NCBI RefSeq assembly: GCF_020165855.1
Contig: NZ_JAIUFY010000008.1
Span: 327,764-391,763 of the forward strand
Length of the DNA: 64,000 nt
Reading direction: 5' to 3'
DNA from: Celeribacter litoreus
GTDB taxonomy: Bacteria > Pseudomonadota > Alphaproteobacteria > Rhodobacterales > Rhodobacteraceae
The notes beneath the pieces are model-generated. The model worked only from the letters and a program-made list of their open reading frames with translations, ran no database searches and had not been told where the DNA came from. Shown piece after piece: positions 27,829 to 36,113 of this stretch (positions are counted from its first letter, which is position 1; every line of letters begins with the position of its first letter). The translations under genes were made by a program, and so were the position numbers.

Positions 27829-28926
27829 TCAGTTCAGTTCCATCGCAAGGCGCAGGTCCAGATCCCACAAGAACGGCTCGATCCCGAGATCCGCCAAACT
27901 GCTCTTCTGGTTCACAGCCTCACCGGCTTTGTCCGGCGCAACACCCAGACACACTAACAAAGCTCCCAACAAGCGCGGGGCGAACTCACTCATTCGTCGA
28001 TTTCTCAGAAGGACCGTGTGTTTCTTCGCGATCTCATCTGCGATGTCTTTTGCGATCGTAATGATCGACTCGTCATCCAACGGTGCGTCAGCCATGAGGG
28101 TCGCGGTTCCGGATGTGCGCTTCAGACAACGGTCTGTCAGCTCATATTCCGTGTCCGCTTGCCAGAGGCAACATACGCACTCACTCTCATCGGCATACCA
28201 GAATTTATTCGGAATAATCCACCCGCAATTCCCAGGGGGAAGGATATTCTCGCCAATACCGTCCGGAAGGCCACGAAGGCTCGGATCAAGTGCATGAATT
28301 TCAGCATCTTCACGCGCGATGATGAGGCCGTTCGTTTTACGGAAATGCTCAATCTCCGGACCTGAGTCGCCGGACAAGAAAGCGGCCGCATTGCAATGCG
28401 CGAGAACACGCCCTGCCCCAAGAAGGATAACGCCGGACCAAGAAGATGAAATCAGGTTCATCTGATGGGTTGCCATCAGGACCAGACGTTCTTTTGCCAG
28501 CTCCAGAAGAACGGCCATCATCTCGCTGCACTCGTCGTCCCAGAGACCTGCGGTCGGCTCATCGACGCAAAGCACCTGTCCCGGAACCTGAATGTAATCT
28601 TTGAGAAGCGACAGTCGGAAATTCGCAAGATCGCGAGAACTTTCCGCATCGTTTGCAGCCTCGCGCGGTCGCTGTGCGAACAGGGCAACACGATTTTCGG
28701 CACCAAGCGGCGCACCTTTGCAATCCGCTTTCAAAAAATCTGCTGTGAGGTTGTAATGCTCGAGATGCCCCGCAAGAAAGCGGAACAATGTGGACTTTCC
28801 ACTGCCCATCGGACCAATGAATCCGACAAGACCGCGTTCCGGCAGATTGAGCGAAACATCCGACAGGATTGTCCGGTCCACGGTGTAGACGTTCAATCCA
28901 GAGAGTTCGATTCCAGAAACAGACAT
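27829..28926 (-). CDS. ABC-type ATPase fused to a degenerate phosphatase-like domain
   Basis: 365 aa. Residues 1-200 form an ABC ATPase: Walker A GPMGSGKST (38-46), Q-loop near Gln85, Walker B VLCVDEPTAG (118-127), H-loop His154. The LSGGQ signature is not visible, and no membrane subunit is nearby. Residues about 230-345 look like a dual-specificity phosphatase fold: GWIIPNKFW fits the family N-terminal phrase, and PRLLGALLVCLGVAPDKA aligns with GTLLACMLIYKGASNEDA of the phosphatase encoded next. The HCx5R loop is replaced by LLRNRRMSEFA, so it would be inactive. Confidence 0.7.
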   Translation of the reverse strand: MSVSGIELSGLNVYTVDRTILSDVSLNLPERGLVGFIGPMGSGKSTLFRFLAGHLEHYNLTADFLKADCKGAPLGAENRVALFAQRPREAANDAESSRDLANFRLSLLKDYIQVPGQVLCVDEPTAGLWDDECSEMMAVLLELAKERLVLMATHQMNLISSSWSGVILLGAGRVLAHCNAAAFLSGDSGPEIEHFRKTNGLIIAREDAEIHALDPSLRGLPDGIGENILPPGNCGWIIPNKFWYADESECVCCLWQADTEYELTDRCLKRTSGTATLMADAPLDDESIITIAKDIADEIAKKHTVLLRNRRMSEFAPRLLGALLVCLGVAPDKAGEAVNQKSSLADLGIEPFLWDLDLRLAMELN

Positions 28927-29642
28927 CAGTCCTTCAACACATCCATCAAAAAGCGACCGATGTGCGCCGGTCTGAATTCACTTCGTTCATCTTTTTGCCC
29001 ACCGATCGACAGGCCGAGAGAATCCTCGCTCGGATCAACAGGGTTCCAGACCCCAATGATATGCCCGCCCATCTTCTTATGGAGATGTTGGAGCAAAGCC
29101 ATCTGTGGGTCGTCAGAATCGAGTGGTTCAGTCACGTCACTCGGTTCTTCGTTAGGCGCAGCCGCCGCCGATGAGATCGGAACCACCTGATCCTGTGTGA
29201 GCACCAGAGGTTCAGAGTCAGACTTCGTCCCAAGAACGGCGTCAACGGAAAACCCGTCTTCGCTGCCAATATCATCCTCGTAATCCTCGAACTCCTGCTT
29301 CAGGTCGCTGGAATGATTGAGAAAGTCGAGAATCTGGCCTCGCAACTTTGCTGCAAAACCGGGTTTATCCTTGTTTGAAGTCAAAACAGTCTTCTCTTCT
29401 GAAGGCATCGTTTCATCGGCATCATCATACCGAAGCCCGACCACGCGTTGACCTGCTGCAATGATGCCCAGCCGACCGTTGGTCCCCACCACCCAGATTA
29501 CCTGAGGGAGAACGGATCTTCCAACGGATTGCATAAGCACTTTGAGCTTTTCTTCCGCAGGGAGAGTCCCGTCTATGTGATGACGCACCGTGGCCCCGAG
29601 AGAGGACCCAAGCACATCAGGAACAGCGACCAGCGTAGTCAT
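28926..29642 (-). CDS. Unknown protein of the GTPase operon, 238 aa
   Basis: No family recognised. The N-terminal 75 residues look folded (VIWVVGTNGRLGIIAAGQRVVGL). The middle (about 75-190) is acidic and low-complexity, likely disordered. A short conserved-looking tail includes MGGHIIGVWNP and AHIGRFLMDVLKD. Its stop overlaps the ABC gene's start (TGATG), so the two are translationally coupled. It follows the Roadblock-like gene after a strong intercistronic hairpin. It may be an adaptor or scaffold; this is only a guess. Confidence 0.75.
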   Translation of the reverse strand: MTTLVAVPDVLGSSLGATVRHHIDGTLPAEEKLKVLMQSVGRSVLPQVIWVVGTNGRLGIIAAGQRVVGLRYDDADETMPSEEKTVLTSNKDKPGFAAKLRGQILDFLNHSSDLKQEFEDYEDDIGSEDGFSVDAVLGTKSDSEPLVLTQDQVVPISSAAAAPNEEPSDVTEPLDSDDPQMALLQHLHKKMGGHIIGVWNPVDPSEDSLGLSIGGQKDERSEFRPAHIGRFLMDVLKD

Positions 29643-29661
29643 CTTAACCCATCATAGGACG

Positions 29662-29692
29662 TTTCGGCGGGCATCAAGGACGCCCGCCGAAA
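29662..29692 (-). promoter_or_regulatory. Intercistronic hairpin between the Roadblock-like gene and the 238-aa gene
   Basis: TTTCGGCGGGC (29662-29672) and GCCCGCCGAAA (29682-29692) form a perfect 11-bp stem with a 9-base loop. On the minus strand no T run follows, so it is not a classic terminator. It may protect the upstream mRNA or partly terminate, giving more Roadblock-like protein than downstream products. Confidence 0.6.
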
Positions 29693-29708
29693 ATTTTCAT
29701 TCAGAAAC

Positions 29709-30113
29709 TCAGAGAGCGTCTGCGAGCGGTGCAACGGCCATACGGGACTTTGCGAGAACCATGCCAACGTTCGCGCTCTTGTTGCAGACGAAGCAAATTG
29801 CGTGCTCAGGGTATTTTTTGGAACGCATGAACACGTGCAGGAGGTTCTCGGAGAACACGAGGAATTCCTGGAAGTAGTAGTGCTTGTCAGCCGGGTTGCC
29901 GCGAGACTTGTTGAAGGAGTTCTCGATGTGGCGCACGGTCGGGCCGTCAAAGAGGTCTGCGGTAGCTGCTGCAACCATGTCGAGCACTTCTTGCGGGTGG
30001 GAGTCGAGCGTCTTCACAGCGAGAAGCATCCCGGAGGACATGTCAACATAACCACCTGCGAGGCAGTCAGGGATGGATTTCATAGCTTCCTGAAGAGCTT
30101 TATCAAGCGACAT
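29709..30113 (-). CDS. Roadblock/LC7-like protein
   Basis: 134 aa. The pattern fits the Roadblock/LC7 fold: a leading helix (ALQEAMKSIPD), the hairpin GGYVDMSSGMLLAVKT, a central helix (EVLDMVAAATADLF), then strands (FQEFLVFSENLLHVFMRS) and CFVCNKSANVGMVLAKSR. Family members such as MglB bind small GTPases as GAPs or scaffolds. It lies directly downstream of three dynamin-like GTPase genes, which supports a regulator role. Assigned from pattern only. Confidence 0.65.
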   Translation of the reverse strand: MSLDKALQEAMKSIPDCLAGGYVDMSSGMLLAVKTLDSHPQEVLDMVAAATADLFDGPTVRHIENSFNKSRGNPADKHYYFQEFLVFSENLLHVFMRSKKYPEHAICFVCNKSANVGMVLAKSRMAVAPLADAL

Positions 30114-30142
30114 TTGCGTTCCTTTACGTATTTTGTCAGTTT

Positions 30143-31309
30143 TTATGGGGTTTTGTGGGGAAGATACGAGAAACAGAACCGATCTCGTAATTCTAAGGCG
30201 AGGATGACGGCAATCATGTCGTCGGCCTCACGGTTGGACAAAAGGCGTTGCGCCTTTTTAAAGCTACGCGCCAATGGCAAGTATATGGCCGTATGTGATG
30301 GAATGACAGAGATAATTCCATCTAGGCGCGCTTTGATCTCGGTGTGAAGTGTTCCCGCAGGAACATGTTTCACATCGGCATAAAGTTCCTGAATGACGCG
30401 GAATTCCTCGGCCCAGGCGTGGGCGATGGCGGGCGCGTCTTTGAGGATATAGGGTTTATGTGCGGCAGGTGCCGGTCGTGCCACTTCGGGAGCGGCCTGC
30501 ACCGGTGCGGGCGCTGGCTCAGTCTCAGGTGCCGGAACAACTTGAGCAATCGGGGCAGACGGAACGGCCTGAATTGTTGGGGCCGGCTCATACCCCTCCC
30601 GAATCTCGACAATCCGCTTCTGGACGAGATCGAACAGTTTCGCACCGCCCGCGGTCTCCCAGACATCGTCATCCGACGCGCCTTTGATAACGCGCGCGCT
30701 CGTGTCGACGAGCACAAGCTGCTTGAAGAATTCAGAAGACAAATCCCCCACCCGCGCAACAACGCGCGAGCGAGCGGCTTCATCGAGATAGTCTGCCCGA
30801 TTGATCACCAAGATCGATTTGTCGAGGATGTCGCGGCGGATCCCTTCGATGATGTGGATTTCGCTGAGGCACCACGCGCGCTGCGCCATCGTGCACCAGA
30901 TAATAAAATCGGCCTCATCAATTGCAGCGGCCGCCTGATCCGTCAGCGTGCCGTTTTCACTCACCGAAACTTCGGTCAGCACGACATCCGAAAAATCTGC
31001 AGTCGGAGCGACAGTCGACACTTCGTCCGTCTCACGCATTTGCGTAACCCGGATCGGCATCGCCGAAACCTTTTCCCAATCAGATCCGCCACGGACCGAC
31101 AGCGACGTCGTCCCCTGCAATTGATCTGTATCGAGCAACTCTACATGCAGCGGCGGAACATTCGACGGCTCCAGCGTGCTTTCGAGAAGATTCCGGCGAA
31201 GGAGCAGATTCACAAGCGCGGATTTACCGGAATTGAACTCCCCGACAACCGCCACACGGACGGGATTTCTCTCGTCCATTGTAAATTCACGCTTAAGAAC
31301 ACTTACCAT
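30143..31309 (-). CDS. Dynamin-like/TRAFAC GTPase, short form with degenerate switch (388 aa)
   Basis: N-terminal GTPase domain: G1 GEFNSGKS (23-30), G4 NRAD (169-172), and a G5-like TSA (202-204). The expected G3 DxPG is replaced by VSVSENGT (113-120), so hydrolysis may be impaired. A Pro/Ala-rich linker (about 241-283) joins a C-terminal helical domain (295-388). The first ATG at 31309 is used; another at 31279 is possible. It starts 28 bases after the 727-aa gene. Confidence 0.78.
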   Translation of the reverse strand: MVSVLKREFTMDERNPVRVAVVGEFNSGKSALVNLLLRRNLLESTLEPSNVPPLHVELLDTDQLQGTTSLSVRGGSDWEKVSAMPIRVTQMRETDEVSTVAPTADFSDVVLTEVSVSENGTLTDQAAAAIDEADFIIWCTMAQRAWCLSEIHIIEGIRRDILDKSILVINRADYLDEAARSRVVARVGDLSSEFFKQLVLVDTSARVIKGASDDDVWETAGGAKLFDLVQKRIVEIREGYEPAPTIQAVPSAPIAQVVPAPETEPAPAPVQAAPEVARPAPAAHKPYILKDAPAIAHAWAEEFRVIQELYADVKHVPAGTLHTEIKARLDGIISVIPSHTAIYLPLARSFKKAQRLLSNREADDMIAVILALELRDRFCFSYLPHKTP

Positions 31310-31337
31310 TAGTCAACTGTCCACAACATCAAAAGAC

Positions 31338-33521
31338 TCAGGTCTCTCTCGACCTGATTGTAGTCACGCTTTCCTGCTTAAGGCGAGCCACTGTTTTACC
31401 CGAAAGTGTTTCCGGGAACTGACGGGCCAAAGTCGATTTCGCTGCTTCGATTTCCTCAGCACATTCAACAAACCACTGCGCACGCGCGTTACGCTCGTCG
31501 TAGATCTGTTTTACACGCTCACGCGCATCGCCCTTGTTCAGCTTTTCCAAATCGGTCGCAAGTGCACGACCTTCGGACCCGAGAAGGTTCGATGCCGTAT
31601 GCAGGATGCTCTGAAGACGCTGCATCCCCTCTGCGTTCCGTTTCGCGATCGCATCAACGGCAGTTGCGCGGAGCTCAGCTTCTGCAGACTTCACCTCGGA
31701 GGACACCATACGCTTCAGACGCTCAGCAGCCTCTTCAGCGCTCATGCTCTTCTTCTGCCAGAACTTCCAGCCACGATCGACTTTGAATTCCATCTCGATG
31801 AGCAGAGAGCGCGGTTTGAAGCTCGGGAACACCATATCGAAGGGCATATTCCGCAGAAGACCACCAAGCGACATTTCACCCACAAAGGGAGCCACACGTT
31901 CGTTCATCTGATCAGCATGGCGCTCCAGCGTCATATCGACGTGCGCGCGACCAAGCTGGTAGGCTTTCGACACTTGCAACTCGACGCGACGGCAGAACGG
32001 CTCGATGTTCACAATCCAGGAGCCATCGGCATTGCCGTCGTCAAACGCGTCACGCAGTTCATCTGCCTGCATGTCCACGAATTCGGAGATCGCGACATCG
32101 ATTGCGGTCTGGATACGGCCATTGACGTTTTCGCCGTTCTTCAGGATTTCGGCATGCGCCTGATCCTGAATTGCCTGCAGTTCGACGAGAGCGCCTTCAA
32201 TCTGCTCGAGACGCGCACCAATGCGTTTGCGTTCCATATCAGCAATTTGCGGGATGTCGTTCGCGTCAACAAGGTTGCGACCTTCACGCTCTGCACGCTC
32301 GTTCAGAATGTTCACCAAGAGCTCGAACGCTGCGTAGATCTCCGTCGCGGCCTTCCGGATCGCGCCGTCGATCGGACCTTCTTCGATCAGGCTGGAGATA
32401 CAGTTGGCAAGCTCGGGCATGCCGGATGCGCGATAGAGACGCGCGCGCGGAGACAGAGACATGTCCTCGCCACCGGTTGCGGCCATGTAGTTCTTGTAAG
32501 ACGTCGACTCAAGCGCCTTCGCCACATCCTCATCCGAACCAGTCGCAGCAAGGCGACCCCAGTATGCACTCCCAGTCATCAAGATGATGTTGGACTTCTT
32601 CAACTCATCAGACAGTCGTTTCTGCAACGCCGGCAAAAGCTCTTTCTCGACGAGCGACGGATCTTCGAGTTCGTCGATCCGGTTGACGTAAACGATGGTT
32701 TTCTTCGTCGTGTGCGTCGCCAGCATTTTCAGGAGCGCAACGTCCGCCGGCCCGAGTGGCTGGTGCACGGAGATCGCAGAGATGAAGACATCCGCTTCTT
32801 TGAAGCTGGAGGTCGTCAGAGCGTCGCGAACGAGGAACGGGTCGTTGATGCCGGGCGTATCAGACAGAGTGACGGGAACGCGGAAGGCCTCTGGCGGGAG
32901 GAACACGTCTGCCGCTTTCGTGATACCGGAGAAGCGGCCAGCGCTTTTCTCATCCACGTCCACATCGCCATAACCGGCGGAAACGTAGCGTTCGAGAATT
33001 TCCGGTGTCACTTCGCTAAAGCGGTGCTTTTTGCCAAGAAGCAGGTGGTAGAGCGACCCGAGACGTTTCTTTGCGCTCTCCTGCATGTCGCGAATTTGCT
33101 GTTCGAGAACTTCGGATTTGAAGCCAGGCAACAGCTGCTCTGCGAGCTCACGGCTTTCTTTGTCGCCCTCGATCATCTGTTTCCACTCTTCTTCACTGAA
33201 GAGTTCGAATACAGCACCGGCATCCGGTTTGTCCGGATGGCCGAAATGGAGGTTGGTGATGACGGCGGTCCAGGGGTTCACCTCGGTCGGGAGAAAATCA
33301 CCCAGACCGGAGATCGCGTTGATCAAAGAACTTTTACCCGACTTCACCTGACCAACGACACTCACGGTCGTGCCCGTCTCGCTCAGGAGCTTTACAGCTT
33401 TTTCGAGTATCTCGTTGAATTCCGTGATCTCGTTGTTCTTGAGCGCCACGGAATACACGAGAGACGCGAGGTCCCCGATACGGGCTTCCGTATTCTGACC
33501 GATGGGTTGGATCTCAAACAT
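31338..33521 (-). CDS. Dynamin-like GTPase, 727 aa
   Basis: Full GTPase motif set: G1 GQVKSGKSS (57-65), a G2 threonine in NPWTA (about 85), G3 DTPG (221-224), G4 NRID (280-283). The long C-terminal part (about 380-727) is largely helical, with coiled-coil-like stretches and a basic/hydrophobic patch (KVDRGWKFWQKK) that could touch membrane. This fits the bacterial dynamin-like layout of GTPase head and helical stalk. It lies between the 612-aa and 388-aa GTPases in one operon. The function is unknown. Confidence 0.82.
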   Translation of the reverse strand: MFEIQPIGQNTEARIGDLASLVYSVALKNNEITEFNEILEKAVKLLSETGTTVSVVGQVKSGKSSLINAISGLGDFLPTEVNPWTAVITNLHFGHPDKPDAGAVFELFSEEEWKQMIEGDKESRELAEQLLPGFKSEVLEQQIRDMQESAKKRLGSLYHLLLGKKHRFSEVTPEILERYVSAGYGDVDVDEKSAGRFSGITKAADVFLPPEAFRVPVTLSDTPGINDPFLVRDALTTSSFKEADVFISAISVHQPLGPADVALLKMLATHTTKKTIVYVNRIDELEDPSLVEKELLPALQKRLSDELKKSNIILMTGSAYWGRLAATGSDEDVAKALESTSYKNYMAATGGEDMSLSPRARLYRASGMPELANCISSLIEEGPIDGAIRKAATEIYAAFELLVNILNERAEREGRNLVDANDIPQIADMERKRIGARLEQIEGALVELQAIQDQAHAEILKNGENVNGRIQTAIDVAISEFVDMQADELRDAFDDGNADGSWIVNIEPFCRRVELQVSKAYQLGRAHVDMTLERHADQMNERVAPFVGEMSLGGLLRNMPFDMVFPSFKPRSLLIEMEFKVDRGWKFWQKKSMSAEEAAERLKRMVSSEVKSAEAELRATAVDAIAKRNAEGMQRLQSILHTASNLLGSEGRALATDLEKLNKGDARERVKQIYDERNARAQWFVECAEEIEAAKSTLARQFPETLSGKTVARLKQESVTTIRSRET

Positions 33522-33652
33522 TGGTTTTCTAACCTTTATACGGTGGAGCCATGAATTCCCGAGGCTACTCTGTGCGCTCTGTTGCGGCTCAATAAGAAGA
33601 AGGGCTGATGTTCAAACGTGCCTTCGATGTTTCGTCTTAATCTTCAATTCGC

Positions 33653-35491
33653 TCATCCAGCGGCCCTCACCTCAGAGAACTCACCGGTCTCATCATACCC
33701 GGACCAATCGGCCCCAATCTGATCGAGAACATGGCGCTTCGCCTGCTCGAGATAAGCTTCAAGCGCACGCTCTGCCTCTTCCATCCCAAAGCTCAGCGCA
33801 CCGCCACGAAGACCAATGGTCATCTTACGGACGTGCTTGTTTGCCTCGGTTTCGAGGAACTTCTGGAGGCGTTCCGCCTTTTTCTTCTTGCTCAGCCATG
33901 GGCGCACGCAAGACGATGGAACAGTCAGCATGATCTCGGTGCCATTGGTCGGAGCACGTTCAAGCGCAGCAACGGGCGGCACTTTTAGATCAAAGGTGCA
34001 GGCATTCGCACTGTCGGCGGCTTCGAGGAACACGTCGAGCTCACGCTCGAACTTGCCCGCAACGTTCTTGAGGCTCCGGAAGGCAGCAGCATTGAACCAG
34101 CCCGTGAGCGCAGACACCCGCATATAGAAGGGATCAAACGATTTGATGAATTTGATCGGCTCTTTGCGGCTGACTTCATCAGTCATATGCGCATCGACGA
34201 GGGCGGTCGCATAGCGCTCGGAATAATCGGCAACCATCTTTGTGAACTCGTCACGGCGCTCTTCCATCTCAACTGTAAAGTCGGCACGCAAGCGCAGGAA
34301 AAGATGATTGAAAAACTTGTCGAGCTCATCGAAATCGACCTTCGCACCGGACTCACGGGACTCACGACCATCTTCAAGCGCGGTCAGGATCGCAGTGCAG
34401 TCTTTCATCAGGTTCTCGACGAATTTCTCACCCTGACGCTCCACAACATCATCAACGAGCGCCTTAACGAGATCGGCTACCCCGTTGCTCAGATCACCTT
34501 GCACCGCGTCGTTGAGAACGGCAGAGAGTTCGGTGTCCTCAGTCTGGGCAGCGGACTCGCAGCCGATGCTGCCGAAGTAAATCGGAAGGGTTTTGTCGAG
34601 ACCCGCCTCTTCAAGCTGCGACCGAAGCGTCTCTTCGAGCGCGGCGGTATCGACATTCTCGGAACAGTTCACGAACAAGAAGACCATCCGTGACGGAGAC
34701 CGCAGAATCTTCAGACACGCGATGTCAACCGACGTGAGCAAATCCTGAGCCGTCGTGATGAGAACGCTCGTTTGGGCACTCCGCATCATGGTCACGGAAA
34801 GGCGCTCGCCAATCGGGTCATTTGATAGGCCGGGTGTGTCGACGAGCGCGAGGCGCCACGGAACCCAAGGCGCCGAAAGGTAGATATCTGCCTCGACCGG
34901 ATGGCGGTTTTCGTGCTGAGCCGCACCGCCGAGAACGATCTCGTCGTAGAACGCTTTGTCTTTGCGGCTTTGGTAAACACGCTCGGGACGGACCTCCGAA
35001 ACGGACTCCGCAACCCAATTGTCTTTAACGTCCTTCATGATCTGTGCGGTCTCGAACCGAAGATCCTCGCGCTGGCTACGACGACCGATCTGGTCTGCAC
35101 TGCGAGCTAGGCGATCCCAGTCTTTTCCGGAGAAATACTGAACTTTCGCGGGGACATCATCCGCACCGGACCGAATGTTCAAACACACGTTCACGGGGAT
35201 GGCTGTCGAACTGCCCTCACCCACAGGCAAAAGCCCCGGACGACCGGACATGGCATTCACGAGCGATGTCTTCCCGACACCGGAACGACCGAAGATCGCG
35301 ATCTTCGGACGGTATTGCTCGATCCGAGTGAGTGTTTCAGCGGCTTTGAGTGAGGAAAAGGCATCAGAAAGTTGCGAGATGTCCGTCAAGACATCACGGA
35401 TCTCCTCTTGTTGCTCCTTAATAGATCTCATCGCAGCGAATGAGCCGGGGAAAACAACTTGAGGTTGCCCTGCCGTGGAAATGGACGTCAA
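33653..35491 (-). CDS. Dynamin-like GTPase, 612 aa (first gene of the operon)
   Basis: G1 GRSGVGKT (68-75) and G3 DTPG (218-221) are intact. The usual G4 (N/T)KxD is NCSE (275-278) in FVNCSENVD, so nucleotide specificity may be altered. The C-terminal half is helical, with an FFNHLFLRLRADF segment and a basic stretch (LSKKKKAERLQKF). I chose the TTG at 35489-35491 because GGAG lies eight bases upstream; an ATG at 35431 is the alternative. It heads the seven-gene minus-strand operon. Confidence 0.8.
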   Translation of the reverse strand: MTSISTAGQPQVVFPGSFAAMRSIKEQQEEIRDVLTDISQLSDAFSSLKAAETLTRIEQYRPKIAIFGRSGVGKTSLVNAMSGRPGLLPVGEGSSTAIPVNVCLNIRSGADDVPAKVQYFSGKDWDRLARSADQIGRRSQREDLRFETAQIMKDVKDNWVAESVSEVRPERVYQSRKDKAFYDEIVLGGAAQHENRHPVEADIYLSAPWVPWRLALVDTPGLSNDPIGERLSVTMMRSAQTSVLITTAQDLLTSVDIACLKILRSPSRMVFLFVNCSENVDTAALEETLRSQLEEAGLDKTLPIYFGSIGCESAAQTEDTELSAVLNDAVQGDLSNGVADLVKALVDDVVERQGEKFVENLMKDCTAILTALEDGRESRESGAKVDFDELDKFFNHLFLRLRADFTVEMEERRDEFTKMVADYSERYATALVDAHMTDEVSRKEPIKFIKSFDPFYMRVSALTGWFNAAAFRSLKNVAGKFERELDVFLEAADSANACTFDLKVPPVAALERAPTNGTEIMLTVPSSCVRPWLSKKKKAERLQKFLETEANKHVRKMTIGLRGGALSFGMEEAERALEAYLEQAKRHVLDQIGADWSGYDETGEFSEVRAAG

Positions 35492-35966
35492 TATTTCCGC
35501 TCCAAAGGTTTAGCGGCGCATGGAAACACGTGAACCCGGAACCAACACATTCGCGCCACATAGATTAGTATTTCCTCATCCTAATCATGGCCTGACACAA
35601 ATGGCAAAAGTAAGGCAACATTACCTTTTATTTATGGTTAACCTGCCACACTTTTGAAGCATTCCCTCCCCTCAGCCCAGCACCTTAACTTGAAAAAAAC
35701 AATATGTTTCTGCGCCTTAGACGCGCAACATTTGCTCCGGCACGCAGCGCAACGCCGTGTTGCGCAAATAAAGGCATTTCAGAGATGTTTGCGCTAGCGC
35801 ACAAAATGGACGAAAGAATCGGAGTGGGAACTGTTAAAAAAATACACAGTGAGCTGAAATATGCGCCACGTGTTTATGCTGCGTCCGCATTCCAAATGCA
35901 GAGAACAACATAGCGCCGAGCGTGCGCAACCCTAGGGGTTTTGCTGATATCAGGGAGTTTGGAAAA
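35492..35966. other. 475-bp promoter region upstream of the GTPase operon
   Basis: No supportable gene. The part next to the operon (35520-35720) is clearly AT-richer than the rest of the window and should hold the promoter. Further out (35722-35930) the motifs GCGCAA/TTGCGC recur, including a GCGCAAC-GCCGT-GTTGCGC hairpin (35747-35765) and the palindrome TGCGCTAGCGCA (35790-35801). Confidence 0.55.
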
Positions 35967-36043
<77 letters not shown>

Positions 36044-36070
36044 GCATGCGCCTGTCTATAGGCGATGGCT

Positions 36071-36102
36071 GCGGGGCGTGCAAACTGTTTTCCACGCCCC
36101 GC
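36071..36102 (-). terminator. Hairpin after sufS
   Basis: GCGGGGCGTG (36071-36080) and CACGCCCCGC (36093-36102) form a perfect 10-bp stem with a 12-base loop. It lies between the sufS stop and tRNA-Arg. No long T run follows, so it may be a processing or rho-assisted end. Confidence 0.55.
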
Positions 36103-36113
36103 CCAAAGGATGA

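Noticed and set aside
31176..33554. Open frame of 792 codons on the plus strand opposite the 727-aa GTPase
   Set aside because: It is an antisense shadow of a high-GC gene; the translation is rich in Arg/His and shows no domain, while the minus strand has full GTPase motifs.
35704..35913. 69-codon frame in the GTPase-operon promoter region
   Set aside because: No ribosome site, no recognisable feature; overlaps the motif cluster that looks regulatory.
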